Positions 22,917 through 34,451 of a stretch of 64,000 nucleotides of DNA are shown piece by piece. The translations under genes and the position numbers were made by a program. The first letter of the stretch is position 1. Every line of letters starts with the position of its first letter. Source of the DNA: Hirudinaria manillensis (taxonomy: Eukaryota; Annelida; Clitellata; Hirudinida; Hirudinidae). The notes below the pieces were generated by a model that saw only the letters and a list, made by a program, of their open reading frames with translations, did not search any database and was not told the DNA's origin. The stretch covers positions 5,872,001 through 5,936,000 of the forward strand of contig CM067528.1 in NCBI GenBank assembly GCA_034509925.1, given 5' to 3'.

Positions 22917-25900
22917 ATGGAGGCGGAAGTTTGTAAAAAACAGTTGTCTGCTGCTTTGAGACGCAACTTATTAATAGTGATCAGGAACAAAGAATTGGTT
23001 ATAGCTGAGGTCTTTTCACCGTTGTTACTTATTGCGATACTTTCTTTTTCAATAAACAACTCAGATTCTAACGTAATTGGAGAAAGTGAGAGTGGCAATT
23101 TTTCCCTGAATTCAGATAATGATTTCAGTTTTATGTGTTTTGCTAGCCCCAACAATTCTGAGACAAAAAATTTATTGACGCCGATTTTGCAGAGAAAAAA
23201 TATATCCGTAAAATATTTTACTGATGAAATTGAAGCATCGTTAGAATATTTGAAATTGTATTACAGAAATGTCATTGGAATCCATTTTTTTAACTCATCA
23301 TCATATGCATTGAGATTTCCATATAGGATGTTGCCAACTAAAGAAAATGCCTTTGTGGATACATCGAAAAAATGTTTTATAAACCACACTTTAGAGCATT
23401 GTTCTCCACATGCTTACAAGCGAACTGGATTTGCATGGCTTCAACAACAAATTAACTTTGCAATTTTGAAGGGCATGAATATAGAAGTAAATACCTCCTT
23501 AGAAAAAGCAGTTAAATTTGTAGTGATAGACTCCCATCTCAAGCCAAATAGCTTTTACTACATATTGTGCTCATTTTGTTTAATTTTATTATTTATTGGA
23601 TTGTTCAATGCATTTGTAGTTACCTTAGTTGCAGAAAAGGAGGAGTGTTTGTTTGAATTTATGAAGATCATGGGACTGACAGGCAGTGCTTATTATGTTG
23701 CTTGGGTCATAATACATTCTGTATTTGTGATAATAATTAGTTGCATTTCATGCCTGCTATTGCTAAATGTAATTGCTCTGAGAAATTCTAACATTCTGTT
23801 ACTGTTCATGTTTTTGGTAGCTTATGGACAGTCATTTGTCTCATTTGGATTGGTCATAGTGGAGATTTTTAAGAATTCAAATTTGGCTGGTCATGTTGTA
23901 TCTTCATTGGTGATAATTTACAGCTTAATCTATATCTTCATCTCAAGATTTGAGTTTGATGAGGGAAATAATTTCTCAGATATTTATTATATCATTCCAT
24001 TCCATATTTTAATTATTTCTAGTCTTTTCAGTCCTATGGCTTTCTCTCTAGGCTTGAATCAGATTATGAACTTGGAGAGCGAAATGAAGGGCCTTACATT
24101 TAGTACCTTATTCCATGGGCATTATTCTGTATTTTTGTCTTTTGTAATGCTGATATTTGACTGTCTAGTCTATATCATTTTGGCCATGTTCCTTAACAAA
24201 CTGAAAGACCTTAAATTGCGAATTGCATATCATAGTAAAATATTAGAATTTCCACTCCATGACCAAGAAATGGTCGCTGGTTTATCAAGTAGAAGTACAC
24301 TGGGATTTGAGAATTATTCTACCTCAGAGAATATATACAAGGGTCCAGTCATTTTTATCAGAAAACTCTACAAAGTATTCAGTAAAGGAAATTCACACGA
24401 AGTGGTTGCTCTCAATGATTTGAATTTAAATATATTTGAAAATGAAATCACAGCTGTTATTGGGCATAATGGTGCAGGCAAGACAACCCTCTTAAATATT
24501 CTAGCTGGAATTTCTTTGCCCACATCTGGTTCTGTGGAAATATATGGCAAAGATATCACTAATATCTCAGAATTAAGAAAATGTAGACCAATTATTGGGT
24601 TTAGTTCACAGGAAGATATGATCCACTTTGATCTCACATGTGAAGAGCACCTTCAATTTTTTTCACAAGTCAAGAACCTGCAACATGGCACAAATCAATG
24701 GGCCAAAGAATTAATATCATCAGAAGTAAAGGATGTTTGTGTTTCAAAGCTCAGTGTAGGTCAAAAACAGAAATTAAAGCTTGCCATTGCTCTCATAGGA
24801 AATCCAAGGGTGATAGTTCTTGACGAACCAACTTCTGGGATGGACATTGTAGCCAGAAATGATGTGTGGAAAATTTTGAAAAGTCTGAAAGCTGGTAGGG
24901 TCATACTTCTAAGCACTAATCTTATGAATGAAGCTGATTCCTTAGCTGATAAAAAAGCAATTTTAAGCAATGGCTCCATTCACTGTTGTGGATCTTCTCT
25001 TTTTCTTAAAAGTCATTTTGATATTGGTTATCATCTCTCAATGATTCTTGAAAATTCTGATAAATTTGATTATGTGGCAAATTTGGTCAAAGCACATATA
25101 CCTGAATCAACTATTGAAAATAAACACGAAAACATTATTGTGTTTGGTCTACCTTTATCATCCAGGAACAAGTTTTACATATTGTTTGAAGCCATTGAGG
25201 AGCATGTGGGATATAAGGATATGCCATCAGTTATATTGAAATTCAGTGTTACTGTGAACACACTAGAGGAAATATACCTAAAAGTCCAGAGGGGAACAAA
25301 TGATTCTGATGGTACGCCAGATCTGTTGACTACTGACTCATTTGAAGGATTTGCTTTACAAAACATTCCAAGTTCACATGCTCAATTACTCGTGATGGTC
25401 AAAAGGAAGCTGAATGATGATTTGAGAAATTTTAGTTCTGCAATTGCAAAACTAACTTTTCCCTTTCTATTTCTACTTTGTTTTATGACCAGCAGAAAAT
25501 TGATTAGTTTTAAGTTTCCTCTTGCAGTTGATGATTCATCTTTTAGTCTGGACTGCTCTTTATATAACTTCTCAAAAACTCATATAAATTTTTATTCAAA
25601 CAATGAACAAAGAAAATATTCTGGGAAGTTAGGAGATAATCTTATGGATTTCTCATTTACTAAGCCCATTAAGCCACACCTGACGATAGGCATTTCTGAA
25701 GAAGCTTTCATTGGATTATATCAGGAATCGCATTTGCATGCCATACCCATAATTATAAATTTAATATCAAACCTTATTTTAAGATTGGATTCTTCTGCAA
25801 ATTTTTCGGAAAAGATTTTGGTATTTAGTTGGGTTTGGCCTCCAACATTGAGAGACAATTATGTAATTAACATTCAACAGATAAATCAAATGTTATATTT

Positions 25901-27692
25901 CATATCCTTTTCTGTTCTCACTGTTTCATCTATTTTTCCTGTCTCTGTTGCTGTTGATAGGAAAAGAAATTGTCTGAGGCAAATCAAACTTTCAAATGTA
26001 AACGGTGCCACTTATTGGTTGGCAAATTTGATTTCAGACTGCTTGCAGATGCTCGTACTGGTTATTTTGTCACTATTAGTTTTTTTTGCAGGACACAATT
26101 TTGTCATTTCAGTTTCATATTATTTCATAGTTTTGTTTGTTATTCTTCAATATGTACCTGCACTTCTAATTTTCTCATATTTCATCACTCTCTTTTGCAG
26201 TAATGACATATTTGTTCAGTTTTATACGCCAATCATTTTCTATTCCGTAGGTTTTGGTATCCATTTTTTCTTTGATGTTTATCTTCATAAAATGTCAACA
26301 TTTGCCAAGTGCTTCATGTCAGTTGTAAATCCTCCATATGGAATCATCCTGGCTTTTGACTCTTTTCACCTGTTGTTTGAAGTGTTGCATTACGAAGATG
26401 CCAATATTAATCTTAGTTACTATTTTGTTAATCATTACTTTACCTTTGTTTCTCCATGGATTAGTTTCATTATTTATTTTATATTTCTCCTAGCTTTTGA
26501 AAGAATAAGTGAATATGGATTTTTAAATAATTTCAATAAGATGTTTAAAGGTTTTGAAGAGACCCCCTATGCTGAAGATAATATCCATTTCTTGTCAAAT
26601 CAAGATTTAGCTGGTAGTTCAGATTTACTCAGTGATGGAGCTGTAATTTCAGCCAAACATTTGACCAAAGTTTATAAGTCTTTTGGTTCGTTATGTTTCA
26701 GAAGGAAAAAAAAAGTTGCTGTAAACAAAACTAGTTTTGATATTTCAAAAAATGAAACTCTTGGCCTTCTTGGTCCAAATGGTGCTGGAAAATCTACTGT
26801 AATTGGTATGATTGTTAACAATATCACTCCTACCAAAGGACGAGTTGAGATATGTGGAAAAGGCCAAACTCTATGTGGAGAAAATATTTTTGCAAAGCTG
26901 AGTTTTTGTCCCCAGGAGAATTCCTGTTGGGACAATATCACTGTCTTAGGGCATTTGAATTTTTTTTTTAATATCCGAGGAATTTTGGACAAAAACGTGG
27001 TGCATTTTTTGTTAGAAAAATTGGAGCTCCAAGGTGATAGAGAAAAATTGTTCAGAAATTTATCCTTTGGCAACAAGAGGAAATTGTGTTTTGCAATTAG
27101 CCAACTTTGCCAAAGCAAAGCTACTGTTCTCGATGAACCCACTGCAGGCCTTGATCCAATTTCAAGGAAATCACTGTGGAGATGTCATAAAATTTTGTCC
27201 AAGAAAAATCCCCGGGGGGTTCTACTTTCAACTCACTCTATTGAAGAAGCCGAAGTTCTTTGTGATAAATTGGCCATCATCGTCAAAGGTCAAATACTCT
27301 GCTCTGGTCCTACTAAAGACCTGAAAAACCTCTTGGATTCTGGATATACATTGGAATTTAAGTTAAAGTCTTTGCCTGATGGCTTTAGTGCAGAAAATAT
27401 GACAAGATTGAAGGAATTTGTATCTGAGATCTTAATTCCTGGATCAGAGATCATTAATGAATGCTGTGATTGGATAGCTTTCAAAACGCCACAAAATTCA
27501 ATGTTAAAATTATCGAAAGCGTTTCGATTGATCGAGACAAACAAAGAAAGGTTACAAATTGAGGATTATAGCTTCACTCAGGCTACACTTGAACGAGTCT
27601 TTCTAGAATTGTTCAAACTTCAGGTAGAAGATGAATCCGATGGCGACTTAAATCTGCTGGACGTTTTAAAACCTAATCCGAAGCTGGCTTAA
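22917..27692 (+). CDS. ABCA-subfamily full-length lipid transporter, intronless
   Basis: One uninterrupted frame of 1591 residues (ABCA members are usually about 1600-2300). Layout: N-terminal membrane helix, short luminal loop (about residues 50-210), six-helix block, NBD1, second membrane half with its own loop, NBD2. NBD1: Walker A GHNGAGKTT from residue 516, signature LSVGQ 612-616, Walker B VIVLDEPTSGMD, H-loop region LLSTNLMNEAD with Asn668 where His is normal. NBD2: Walker A GPNGAGKST from 1286, signature LSFGN 1382-1386, Walker B TVLDEPTAGLDP, H-loop LLSTHSIEEAE with His1440. ABCA proteins move or flip lipids across membranes. All other complete genes in the window are split into 5-28 exons, so a single-exon gene this long is striking. 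No poly(A) tract or flanking duplication marks it as a fresh retrocopy. The paralogue group (ABCA3-like or ABCA5-like) cannot be settled here. Confidence 0.95.
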   Translation: MEAEVCKKQLSAALRRNLLIVIRNKELVIAEVFSPLLLIAILSFSINNSDSNVIGESESGNFSLNSDNDFSFMCFASPNNSETKNLLTPILQRKNISVKYFTDEIEASLEYLKLYYRNVIGIHFFNSSSYALRFPYRMLPTKENAFVDTSKKCFINHTLEHCSPHAYKRTGFAWLQQQINFAILKGMNIEVNTSLEKAVKFVVIDSHLKPNSFYYILCSFCLILLFIGLFNAFVVTLVAEKEECLFEFMKIMGLTGSAYYVAWVIIHSVFVIIISCISCLLLLNVIALRNSNILLLFMFLVAYGQSFVSFGLVIVEIFKNSNLAGHVVSSLVIIYSLIYIFISRFEFDEGNNFSDIYYIIPFHILIISSLFSPMAFSLGLNQIMNLESEMKGLTFSTLFHGHYSVFLSFVMLIFDCLVYIILAMFLNKLKDLKLRIAYHSKILEFPLHDQEMVAGLSSRSTLGFENYSTSENIYKGPVIFIRKLYKVFSKGNSHEVVALNDLNLNIFENEITAVIGHNGAGKTTLLNILAGISLPTSGSVEIYGKDITNISELRKCRPIIGFSSQEDMIHFDLTCEEHLQFFSQVKNLQHGTNQWAKELISSEVKDVCVSKLSVGQKQKLKLAIALIGNPRVIVLDEPTSGMDIVARNDVWKILKSLKAGRVILLSTNLMNEADSLADKKAILSNGSIHCCGSSLFLKSHFDIGYHLSMILENSDKFDYVANLVKAHIPESTIENKHENIIVFGLPLSSRNKFYILFEAIEEHVGYKDMPSVILKFSVTVNTLEEIYLKVQRGTNDSDGTPDLLTTDSFEGFALQNIPSSHAQLLVMVKRKLNDDLRNFSSAIAKLTFPFLFLLCFMTSRKLISFKFPLAVDDSSFSLDCSLYNFSKTHINFYSNNEQRKYSGKLGDNLMDFSFTKPIKPHLTIGISEEAFIGLYQESHLHAIPIIINLISNLILRLDSSANFSEKILVFSWVWPPTLRDNYVINIQQINQMLYFISFSVLTVSSIFPVSVAVDRKRNCLRQIKLSNVNGATYWLANLISDCLQMLVLVILSLLVFFAGHNFVISVSYYFIVLFVILQYVPALLIFSYFITLFCSNDIFVQFYTPIIFYSVGFGIHFFFDVYLHKMSTFAKCFMSVVNPPYGIILAFDSFHLLFEVLHYEDANINLSYYFVNHYFTFVSPWISFIIYFIFLLAFERISEYGFLNNFNKMFKGFEETPYAEDNIHFLSNQDLAGSSDLLSDGAVISAKHLTKVYKSFGSLCFRRKKKVAVNKTSFDISKNETLGLLGPNGAGKSTVIGMIVNNITPTKGRVEICGKGQTLCGENIFAKLSFCPQENSCWDNITVLGHLNFFFNIRGILDKNVVHFLLEKLELQGDREKLFRNLSFGNKRKLCFAISQLCQSKATVLDEPTAGLDPISRKSLWRCHKILSKKNPRGVLLSTHSIEEAEVLCDKLAIIVKGQILCSGPTKDLKNLLDSGYTLEFKLKSLPDGFSAENMTRLKEFVSEILIPGSEIINECCDWIAFKTPQNSMLKLSKAFRLIETNKERLQIEDYSFTQATLERVFLELFKLQVEDESDGDLNLLDVLKPNPKLA

Positions 27693-28735
27693 AAATGTGA
27701 TGGTGAACCTTGGAGCTAGTGAACTAGTTCTTTCGTTGCGTGTTGTGATTTGGTGATATTTTGATGTCATTCATTGATGAACTTGCAAACATAACCTGTC
27801 AGTTCGTTTTTGCTAGTTATTAATACTCCTATTATTTTACAGGTAATTATTTGCTATTAAGTAAACCTGTGTAAATCTGTCAGACTTACATTCTAAGGCT
27901 TTACTAGCAATTAATCATTGGACCAAGGGTTCCCACTCTTCTGTCACGAATCTCATCGCCGGTATTTTTTGCCCCAATGCCCAAAGTATTACGGGCCCCG
28001 TATCGGAATTTCTCATTCCGTTCACTTCGTCCTTGGACTTTTCCGATTTTTTTTCTTTGAAAATTTATCCCTAATATGACTATACGTAGATAATCGTATT
28101 AGTTAATTAGTTAATAGGCCCTCTCTAGGTACGCGCACATAAATTTTTCGGGGGTTTTATTTTATAACGGGCGGGCAAAATGCGGTCCTCTGAGTAATGT
28201 CACTTTACTTTTAATTAGGCTTAAGTCGAGAGATGTTCGGTTGTTACGGTCATAGGAATTTGAAAATTAGGATGTTTTTAAAATATAATGCAAAAGACTA
28301 CGTAATTTTTATAACGTTACGGTATGTCGTGACTAATCCCAGAGCAATGAAGCGAAAATTTATTGTCATCAGTTGTTGGTTTGATACTAAAGTAGCATCT
28401 GTTGGTACTTGTTCAAAACTTGTTATTTTGATTGTTAAAGAGCAGGCAGTCTGAGCGATTCTTGTTCTTGATCTCGCATGTCCAGTGCATGTAAACATTA
28501 ATTTTAAAACACGTAATACTACATATAAATTTGTCAATGCGTTAATTGAATTTAGGCAATGTAAGTGAGTTTATATTTTGATAATAGAAACCGGCACCTT
28601 ATCAAGACATGCACTTTTAAATATTGAAACGTTCGACAAAATGTTTACATTCACATTTTTGGTAATTGTTTCAAAACCTTCTATTTTTTAGTAATTTAAT
28701 AAACAGTTGGCGACCGAATATCCGACTTCTTGATT
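27693..28735. other. ABCA/ZGPAT intergenic region
   Basis: No coding or RNA gene recognised. The short frames at 28233-28537 on both strands overlap each other and look like chance. The segment at about 27930-28045 is less AT-rich than its surroundings (GGGCCCCGTATCGG) but matches nothing I know. It should contain the ZGPAT promoter. Confidence 0.35.
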
Positions 28736-31686
28736 ATGGGCTCTAATGAGGAGGACCTCGAAACTTCACTGAAACAATATTGCAACCAAGTAAATAAGAA
28801 TCATTTATGAAAATTCCTTATACGGCTTAATTACTTATCATTCTTTTAAAATGCTGGAATTTAATGAACTGTTGGTGATGGTAATTTAAGTCATTGATCT
28901 AAATTAGAAATTGCTTTCCTATGTCAAGAAAGGACTGCTTTTATCAAAAATTAATTTTTAGCTTGAGCAGATAGAAAATGCTCTGAAGCACACTGTTTCA
29001 GAAGACCTGTTGCAGTTGAAAACAGATCTCCAGGAACTAATAAATCTGACCAATGGTAATTAAATAAATCCATGTCTTTAGAAATTCTGGATTTCTGACA
29101 ATCTCCAATTATATCTCTCTGAAGGAAGTCTGTTGTCATTAAAGAAAAGCAACTTATTATCTTTGGTTGGAACAATGGAAGATGCATCTAAACATTCCAT
29201 TGAAAATGATGTAACAATTTTGTGCATAGAATACTGTTTTTACTTGAATGTCATGAAGAACATTATTGTTTTTAGGACCATGAAGACAGTTTCTCTTCTA
29301 AGGAAGAAAATGAGCTTAATGAAATCATAGGTACCAAGTGTCGAGCTCCATTCTGCCATGAGTGGGGTGAAATGTCATATCATGATGCTGTCATCTGTGA
29401 CACTGAATCCAACAATGAAGGAACTGAGGTGGAATAACATTTTTGGGGAGATGACTATTTCGCTCAAAGGATTACATTCATGTAAAAGGCAAAACAAAAA
29501 ACAATCATGTTTGCAACCCAGCTATCAATCCCCCGATTTATCATTATGTGATGATCAGACTTGTAGTACTGGGTAATGGCAGTTAAGTACTTTTTCAAAA
29601 ATTGAAAATAGTACCAGCTATAAGTCTGGCGATGGCATATGCAGATAGTTTAGGCACCCAGGAGAGCTCATACTTGTGGTGCCATAAAAATTAACTTATC
29701 ATTATTGGTGTATTATTATCACATTAAATTATTAACACAAATGTTGATTTTCCTAGATGATCAGAGTGATGTTTTGCCATCCAACTCATACATCAATGCT
29801 CTTTTGCAAACATTTTGCTGGAGGATTTTGTAGGTTTGAGGATTCTACTTGTAGGTTAGGCAACACTTTATGTTTGTTAGAAAATTTTAATATTGATACC
29901 AGTACTTCTCTATTGCAGATTCTCTCATGGTCATCCAGTCTCCAAAGCAGAACTGAAGCCTTTTGAAGAACCTTGCTTTGAGTGAGCTGTTAATTGATTC
30001 TTTGATAATGTATTAACTGAATTAAAAGAGATATAATGATTACTAACTTAAATAAATGTGAGTTATGCTTAAATTAAGTTAATCATTATTTGCATGAAGT
30101 TATGTGACTGAAACAAACTCACAAAGCAATTTCAAATGTTACTTATTGGACATACAAAGTTTTAATAGTGACAATTTAAATAGGAATATCGCAGTTGGAG
30201 AAAAATGTCTAGCAAAAGATTCTGGAGAATTATGGCACAAAGCAATTATTGTTGATATCTTAGAGGACAAGGTGCAAGTGATGTTTGATTCTGATAATCA
30301 TTTGGCGGTCAAGGAATTACACGACATACATCCCTCAGGTCTATTAAATTGGTATTAATATGCTAAAGGCAGTGACTTAGTCACCTATAACCTAATTTTG
30401 ATGCAGGCCATAATTGCGATGATGACAACGATGATGACGATGACGACGACTATGATGACATGTCCGACGACAGTGCCATACTTTTCCAAGCAGAAACAAA
30501 AAATTTCCAAGAAGGATCAGAACATTCCCTCAAGACTACTGATGCTCTTGGGCAGTGGGAAAAACACACAAAAGTAAGTTTAATCAAGCCTTTAATTACT
30601 CAGTCCAATTACCTATCTTCAATTCATTCCTAGAGATAACACATTTTCTCTTAATCCTATAAGTATTATCACTTTTGGTTTCTGTGGATATTCTAACTAA
30701 AAATGTATTTCTCTCCACATGGGTGGCATAAATTTCTGTCATTATGTTGGGCTATTTATGCTAAAATGTCCAGTTCATTTAGTCTTGATAAAATATCCAC
30801 TTTCAAATGTTCCAATTAAATAAGTAAAATTCTGGCTACTTAACCAAAATGCTTTTGAAGGGCATTGGTTCCAAATTGATGCTCAAGATGGGTTACATAA
30901 TTGGCGAGGGACTTGGGAAAAACTCAGATGGTAGAGCAGTGCCAGTACCAATCGAAGTACTTCCACAAGGTAAAAACTTTTGCAACATATTGATGAACTG
31001 CTGAGCTAATTTAAAGACAGATGTTAAATTAAAGATAATTTAGATCAAACAACATACTGAGCTCTGCTCAAATATTGCTATAGGAAAGTCTTTGGACAAG
31101 GTTATGGAGTTGAGGAAGAAAAAGCAAAATGCATTCAAGCCGAACTTCAAGTCGAAAAAGAAAGCTAAAAATACAAACAATCCTACTCCTAAGGATCCCT
31201 CTATTTTTGATCTCATTAATCATCAGTTTTCTGCATCCAAGAACAAGAATAAGAATAGTCTAAAATCCAAAGATGTCCACCACATTTCCACAGAGGATTT
31301 GTCAAAGAGATCAGACAAGCATATTAACATACAAGTAAATATAGACACTCATCTGCTAACTAGCAATCTATAAGAATATTCTGTTTTCTCTGCAGTTGCT
31401 AAAGACTGCTGAGGAACTTAAGAGGTCTGGCCATGAGCTATATAAACTCAAGGACACATTAAAAAGGAGCATTCAGAGGTAGCTTGAGAGGGAGTTAGAA
31501 TTGTATTTTTTAAACTTTATTATTAATTGAGATGTTTTGTTCAGGGGAGATCAGGTCACTGCCAAAAAGATCAACGAGAAGATTAAAAATATGCAGGAGT
31601 ATCAAAACCAGCTAAGAGCTTCTGAAAAATTCATGAAAAGTCAGAAAAATTCACGCAAGGCCCATAAAGACCTCATCAGTTTTTAA
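28736..31686 (+). CDS. ZGPAT: Zinc finger CCCH-type with G-patch domain protein
   Basis: Twelve exons: 28736-28789, 28962-29055, 29125-29210, 29276-29428, 29757-29854, 29919-29981, 30100-30338, 30407-30573, 30861-30969, 31084-31334, 31396-31478, 31545-31686; 512 residues (human about 511-531). Domains: N-terminal coiled region; GTKCRAPF segment; CCCH finger (Cys146, Cys154, Cys161, His165); a tudor-like segment (GEKCLAKDSGELWHKAIIVD); an Asp-rich run; a G-patch (GIGSKLMLKMGYIIGEGLGK); a basic region and a C-terminal coiled coil. In vertebrates ZGPAT is a nuclear transcriptional repressor and a G-patch partner of an RNA helicase. The acceptor before 30100 is weak. AATAAA at 31690-31695 lies only four bases past the stop, and NUBPL ends 29 bases downstream on the other strand. 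Confidence 0.93.
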
Positions 31687-31689
31687 ACA

Positions 31690-31695
31690 AATAAA
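31690..31695 (+). terminator. Poly(A) signal of ZGPAT
   Basis: AATAAA begins four bases after the ZGPAT stop; cleavage after it would fall inside the last exon of the convergent NUBPL gene. Confidence 0.5.
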
Positions 31696-31715
31696 TAAGT
31701 AGGAAAGTTGTCATC

Positions 31716-34451
31716 TCATGTGTTATATTCATTTGGAAACAGCTTTTTCAATATTTTTTCTGACATGTCTTTGTATGACTTTGCCTGAAAAGAAGGATGG
31801 TGGTCAGAAAATTGATTCCTGAAATAACATGGAAGGAGTCATTACCTGAGAACTTTCTGGATGAGAAAGAACAAGTGGAACTCCCAAGTCACAACTTTCT
31901 CTGATGGAGATGTGTAATGGGACGTCACCTTAAAGAAAGGAAGTAAATAGTCAAAGAGGAAGTCCTGTTAAACACACATTTTTCTCCAATTACCTAACAT
32001 GTCGACATCCATGTCAGTGGCAAGTCTTTTGGCCCCATTCTCACCAAATATATGTTCAATGTGTCCACAGCTAGAACATCTGAATGAAGCCATATTCTGG
32101 ACTAGTCCCAATACTTGAATTCCTACCTTCTTAAACATTTGAGCTCCTTTTGTGGCATCGAGCAAAGCAATATCTTGTGGTGTGGTAACTATTACTGCCC
32201 CTTTTCATTAAAAAGTGAAACAGATTAAAAACCATATGAGATCTCAAAAAAATTTAAGCATTCTCACCATCAACCAAAATGTTTTGAGCAATGCTTAGTT
32301 GCACATCACCCGTTCCAGGTGGCATGTCGATTACTAGTACATCAAGTGGTCCCCAAGCAACCTATAAATATAAACAAATCAAGGATGCCAGTATTTTACT
32401 ATAAGCTATGTGTAAGAGATGTAGACTAACTGTTGACGAAATGTTTTAAAAGTGGAAATGGTAGAAGTACCTCGAAAAGGAGTCTGTTTATAGCCTTCAT
32501 GACCATCATTCCTCTCCAAACAAATGGTGCCTTCTCATCATCCACCAGAAAACCCATGGACATGCTGAAAATTTTAGATAAACATTAAAAAAAAAAAACT
32601 TGCAAGCTCAAATATCTCTGCAAGGACACACAAGTTAGGCAGGGTAGTTTTCCTGCACGACTCAATAATAGTAATTAGTGCAATATGCTCCAGTAGCAAT
32701 CTAGCATGAAAACTGCTACAAATACCCTTAACTAAAATTATTATATAAAAGATTAAGGAAGCATTTCTGAGAAAGGTGTCCTTTAGAGATAAGCTTCCTC
32801 AAATTACAATTTTCCAAAACGTAGTGCACCTCATAACTTTGGCCCATGTTTGAGAGTACTTCAATTTCTAATTTCCTCACAAATTAGATTTCTTCCAAAT
32901 ATATGCAACACCCATAAAATTTTAGGAGTCAAGCATAACAAAACAATAAAATACAGCTAGAAGATTGCAATAAGTGTTTCATAAGTTTTCACTTTTGAGC
33001 AGGTGGTCTTCAGGATTTGAAAATTACACTACCACAAGGGTTCTAGAAAAGTTACTAATTTTCTATATTTAAAAGAATATTGTGAATTGAAACCTTCAAA
33101 TCAGGTTTAGATTCAAAATTAATTTGTTAAGTTTTTCATTCTTTTAAACCTTATAGAGGACACAAAATCTTTAGAATTACAGCATCACATCTGTTCATGT
33201 AATAGAGAAAAGAGATAGAAAATATACTATACATTCTTGGATGTGCAAATAGGTTCTGGGAACAGAACTTTTTTGAGGTATTTAAAGGCTTGAATTTATC
33301 AATTTAAAGATTTCCAGGAGAGCTAATTGCTGTAGTTAGGACATAAGTCATTGTTTGAATGATCCCCATATTTCTAGCTTTTGCAAAATTTGACAAATTA
33401 AATGTGTTTTGGGTCTCACATTCCAGCATTATGAGCCACTATTAAATAAATAATTTGACCAAACTCATGAGGTATATTACACTGCACTGCCCTGCACATT
33501 TTTCTAAATAATTACAAATTCATAGGAATTTGCATGGTAGAATAACTTAGATCTCAAAATGAATAATGTGCTCAAGGGGTTGAAATTCTACTCTTTGAAC
33601 AATCATGATTAATCTTATGATTTAAATTAGAAATTATGTGCCTCTTATGTGACCCCAAGATGATGCCTTTTTGGGGGAAAAGCTTAAATAATGTCCCTTT
33701 ATAATAACATAATCATATCTGAGGTTACAACTATTTACCACTTTATTCCATAATTGACCAGAGGAAGCATCGTGCCTTCTGAAATTGGAACTCACTCATA
33801 GAAATATAATATGCTATTATTCCTTTAAAAAAAACTAACTCTCATTAATGTCAACTGGCCCTTTTAGATTCAGCATTTTTGGTATTGAAGGCCCATAAAT
33901 ATCTCCATCCAAAATACCAATTGATTTACTCTGAAAATATTTGCAGAATAAAGTAATTAAATAAAATGGTACAAACGAACATGCTGGAACATAATTTAGA
34001 TAAATTAATCATTTTATAAAAAAACATTTCTAAGTAGGCTACCTCGTCTGCTGCTTGCAGTCCCAACGCCAGGTTGACTGTTTAAGTAAACAATAGAAAA
34101 TCCAATGCATAAATTTATCAGACATTAGTTTTTATTTTGATTATTTACTGGTGTTTATAAATTAACATATTGGAGCACAAAGATTTAGTTAAGATTTATT
34201 TAAAAATCATCACATAATGAAACACCTGCCACAGTTGATTTCCCAACTCCTCCTTTGCCTGAAGCTACTAGAACGACCTTGCCAACTCCATTTAGAGGAA
34301 TGCGTCTTGCAGCATTTTGTGCAAAATGTCTCAGAGATACTTTCAAATTCTTTTTCTGAATATAAAATGAAAGCATCAATTGTCATAAAAGGTCTAAAGT
34401 TTATGACGAACAAAAAAACTTGCAAAAAGCTAGCCGGACGAAAATTACCAT
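31716..34451 (-). CDS. NUBPL: NUBPL/Ind1, mitochondrial P-loop Fe-S assembly factor for complex I
   Basis: Minus exons: 34449-34451 (ATG only, tentative), 34226-34355, 34043-34077, 33840-33930, 33739-33778, 32471-32564, 32268-32361, 31994-32200, 31846-31928, 31716-31784; 281 residues. Mrp/NBP35-family P-loop [11 protein letters not shown] at about 32-42 (deviant Walker A), [59 protein letters not shown], then the Fe-S-binding CSSC at 204-207. Residues 2-27 ([18 protein letters not shown]) are basic and amphipathic, as in a mitochondrial presequence. NUBPL delivers Fe-S clusters to respiratory complex I. The start is the least secure part; the short exon 33739-33778 was placed by family wording ([10 protein letters not shown]). 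It converges on ZGPAT. Confidence 0.9.

Noticed and set aside
24368-25366. Several minus-strand ORFs of 60-90 codons
   Set aside because: All are antisense to NBD1 and the following segment of the ABCA frame.
26672-27142. 156-codon minus-strand ORF
   Set aside because: It lies antisense to the conserved NBD2 of the ABCA gene; the frame is a by-product of that coding sequence.
22917-27692. ABCA as a recent retrocopy
   Set aside because: No poly(A) tract after the stop and no flanking direct repeat was seen; intron absence alone does not show retroposition.
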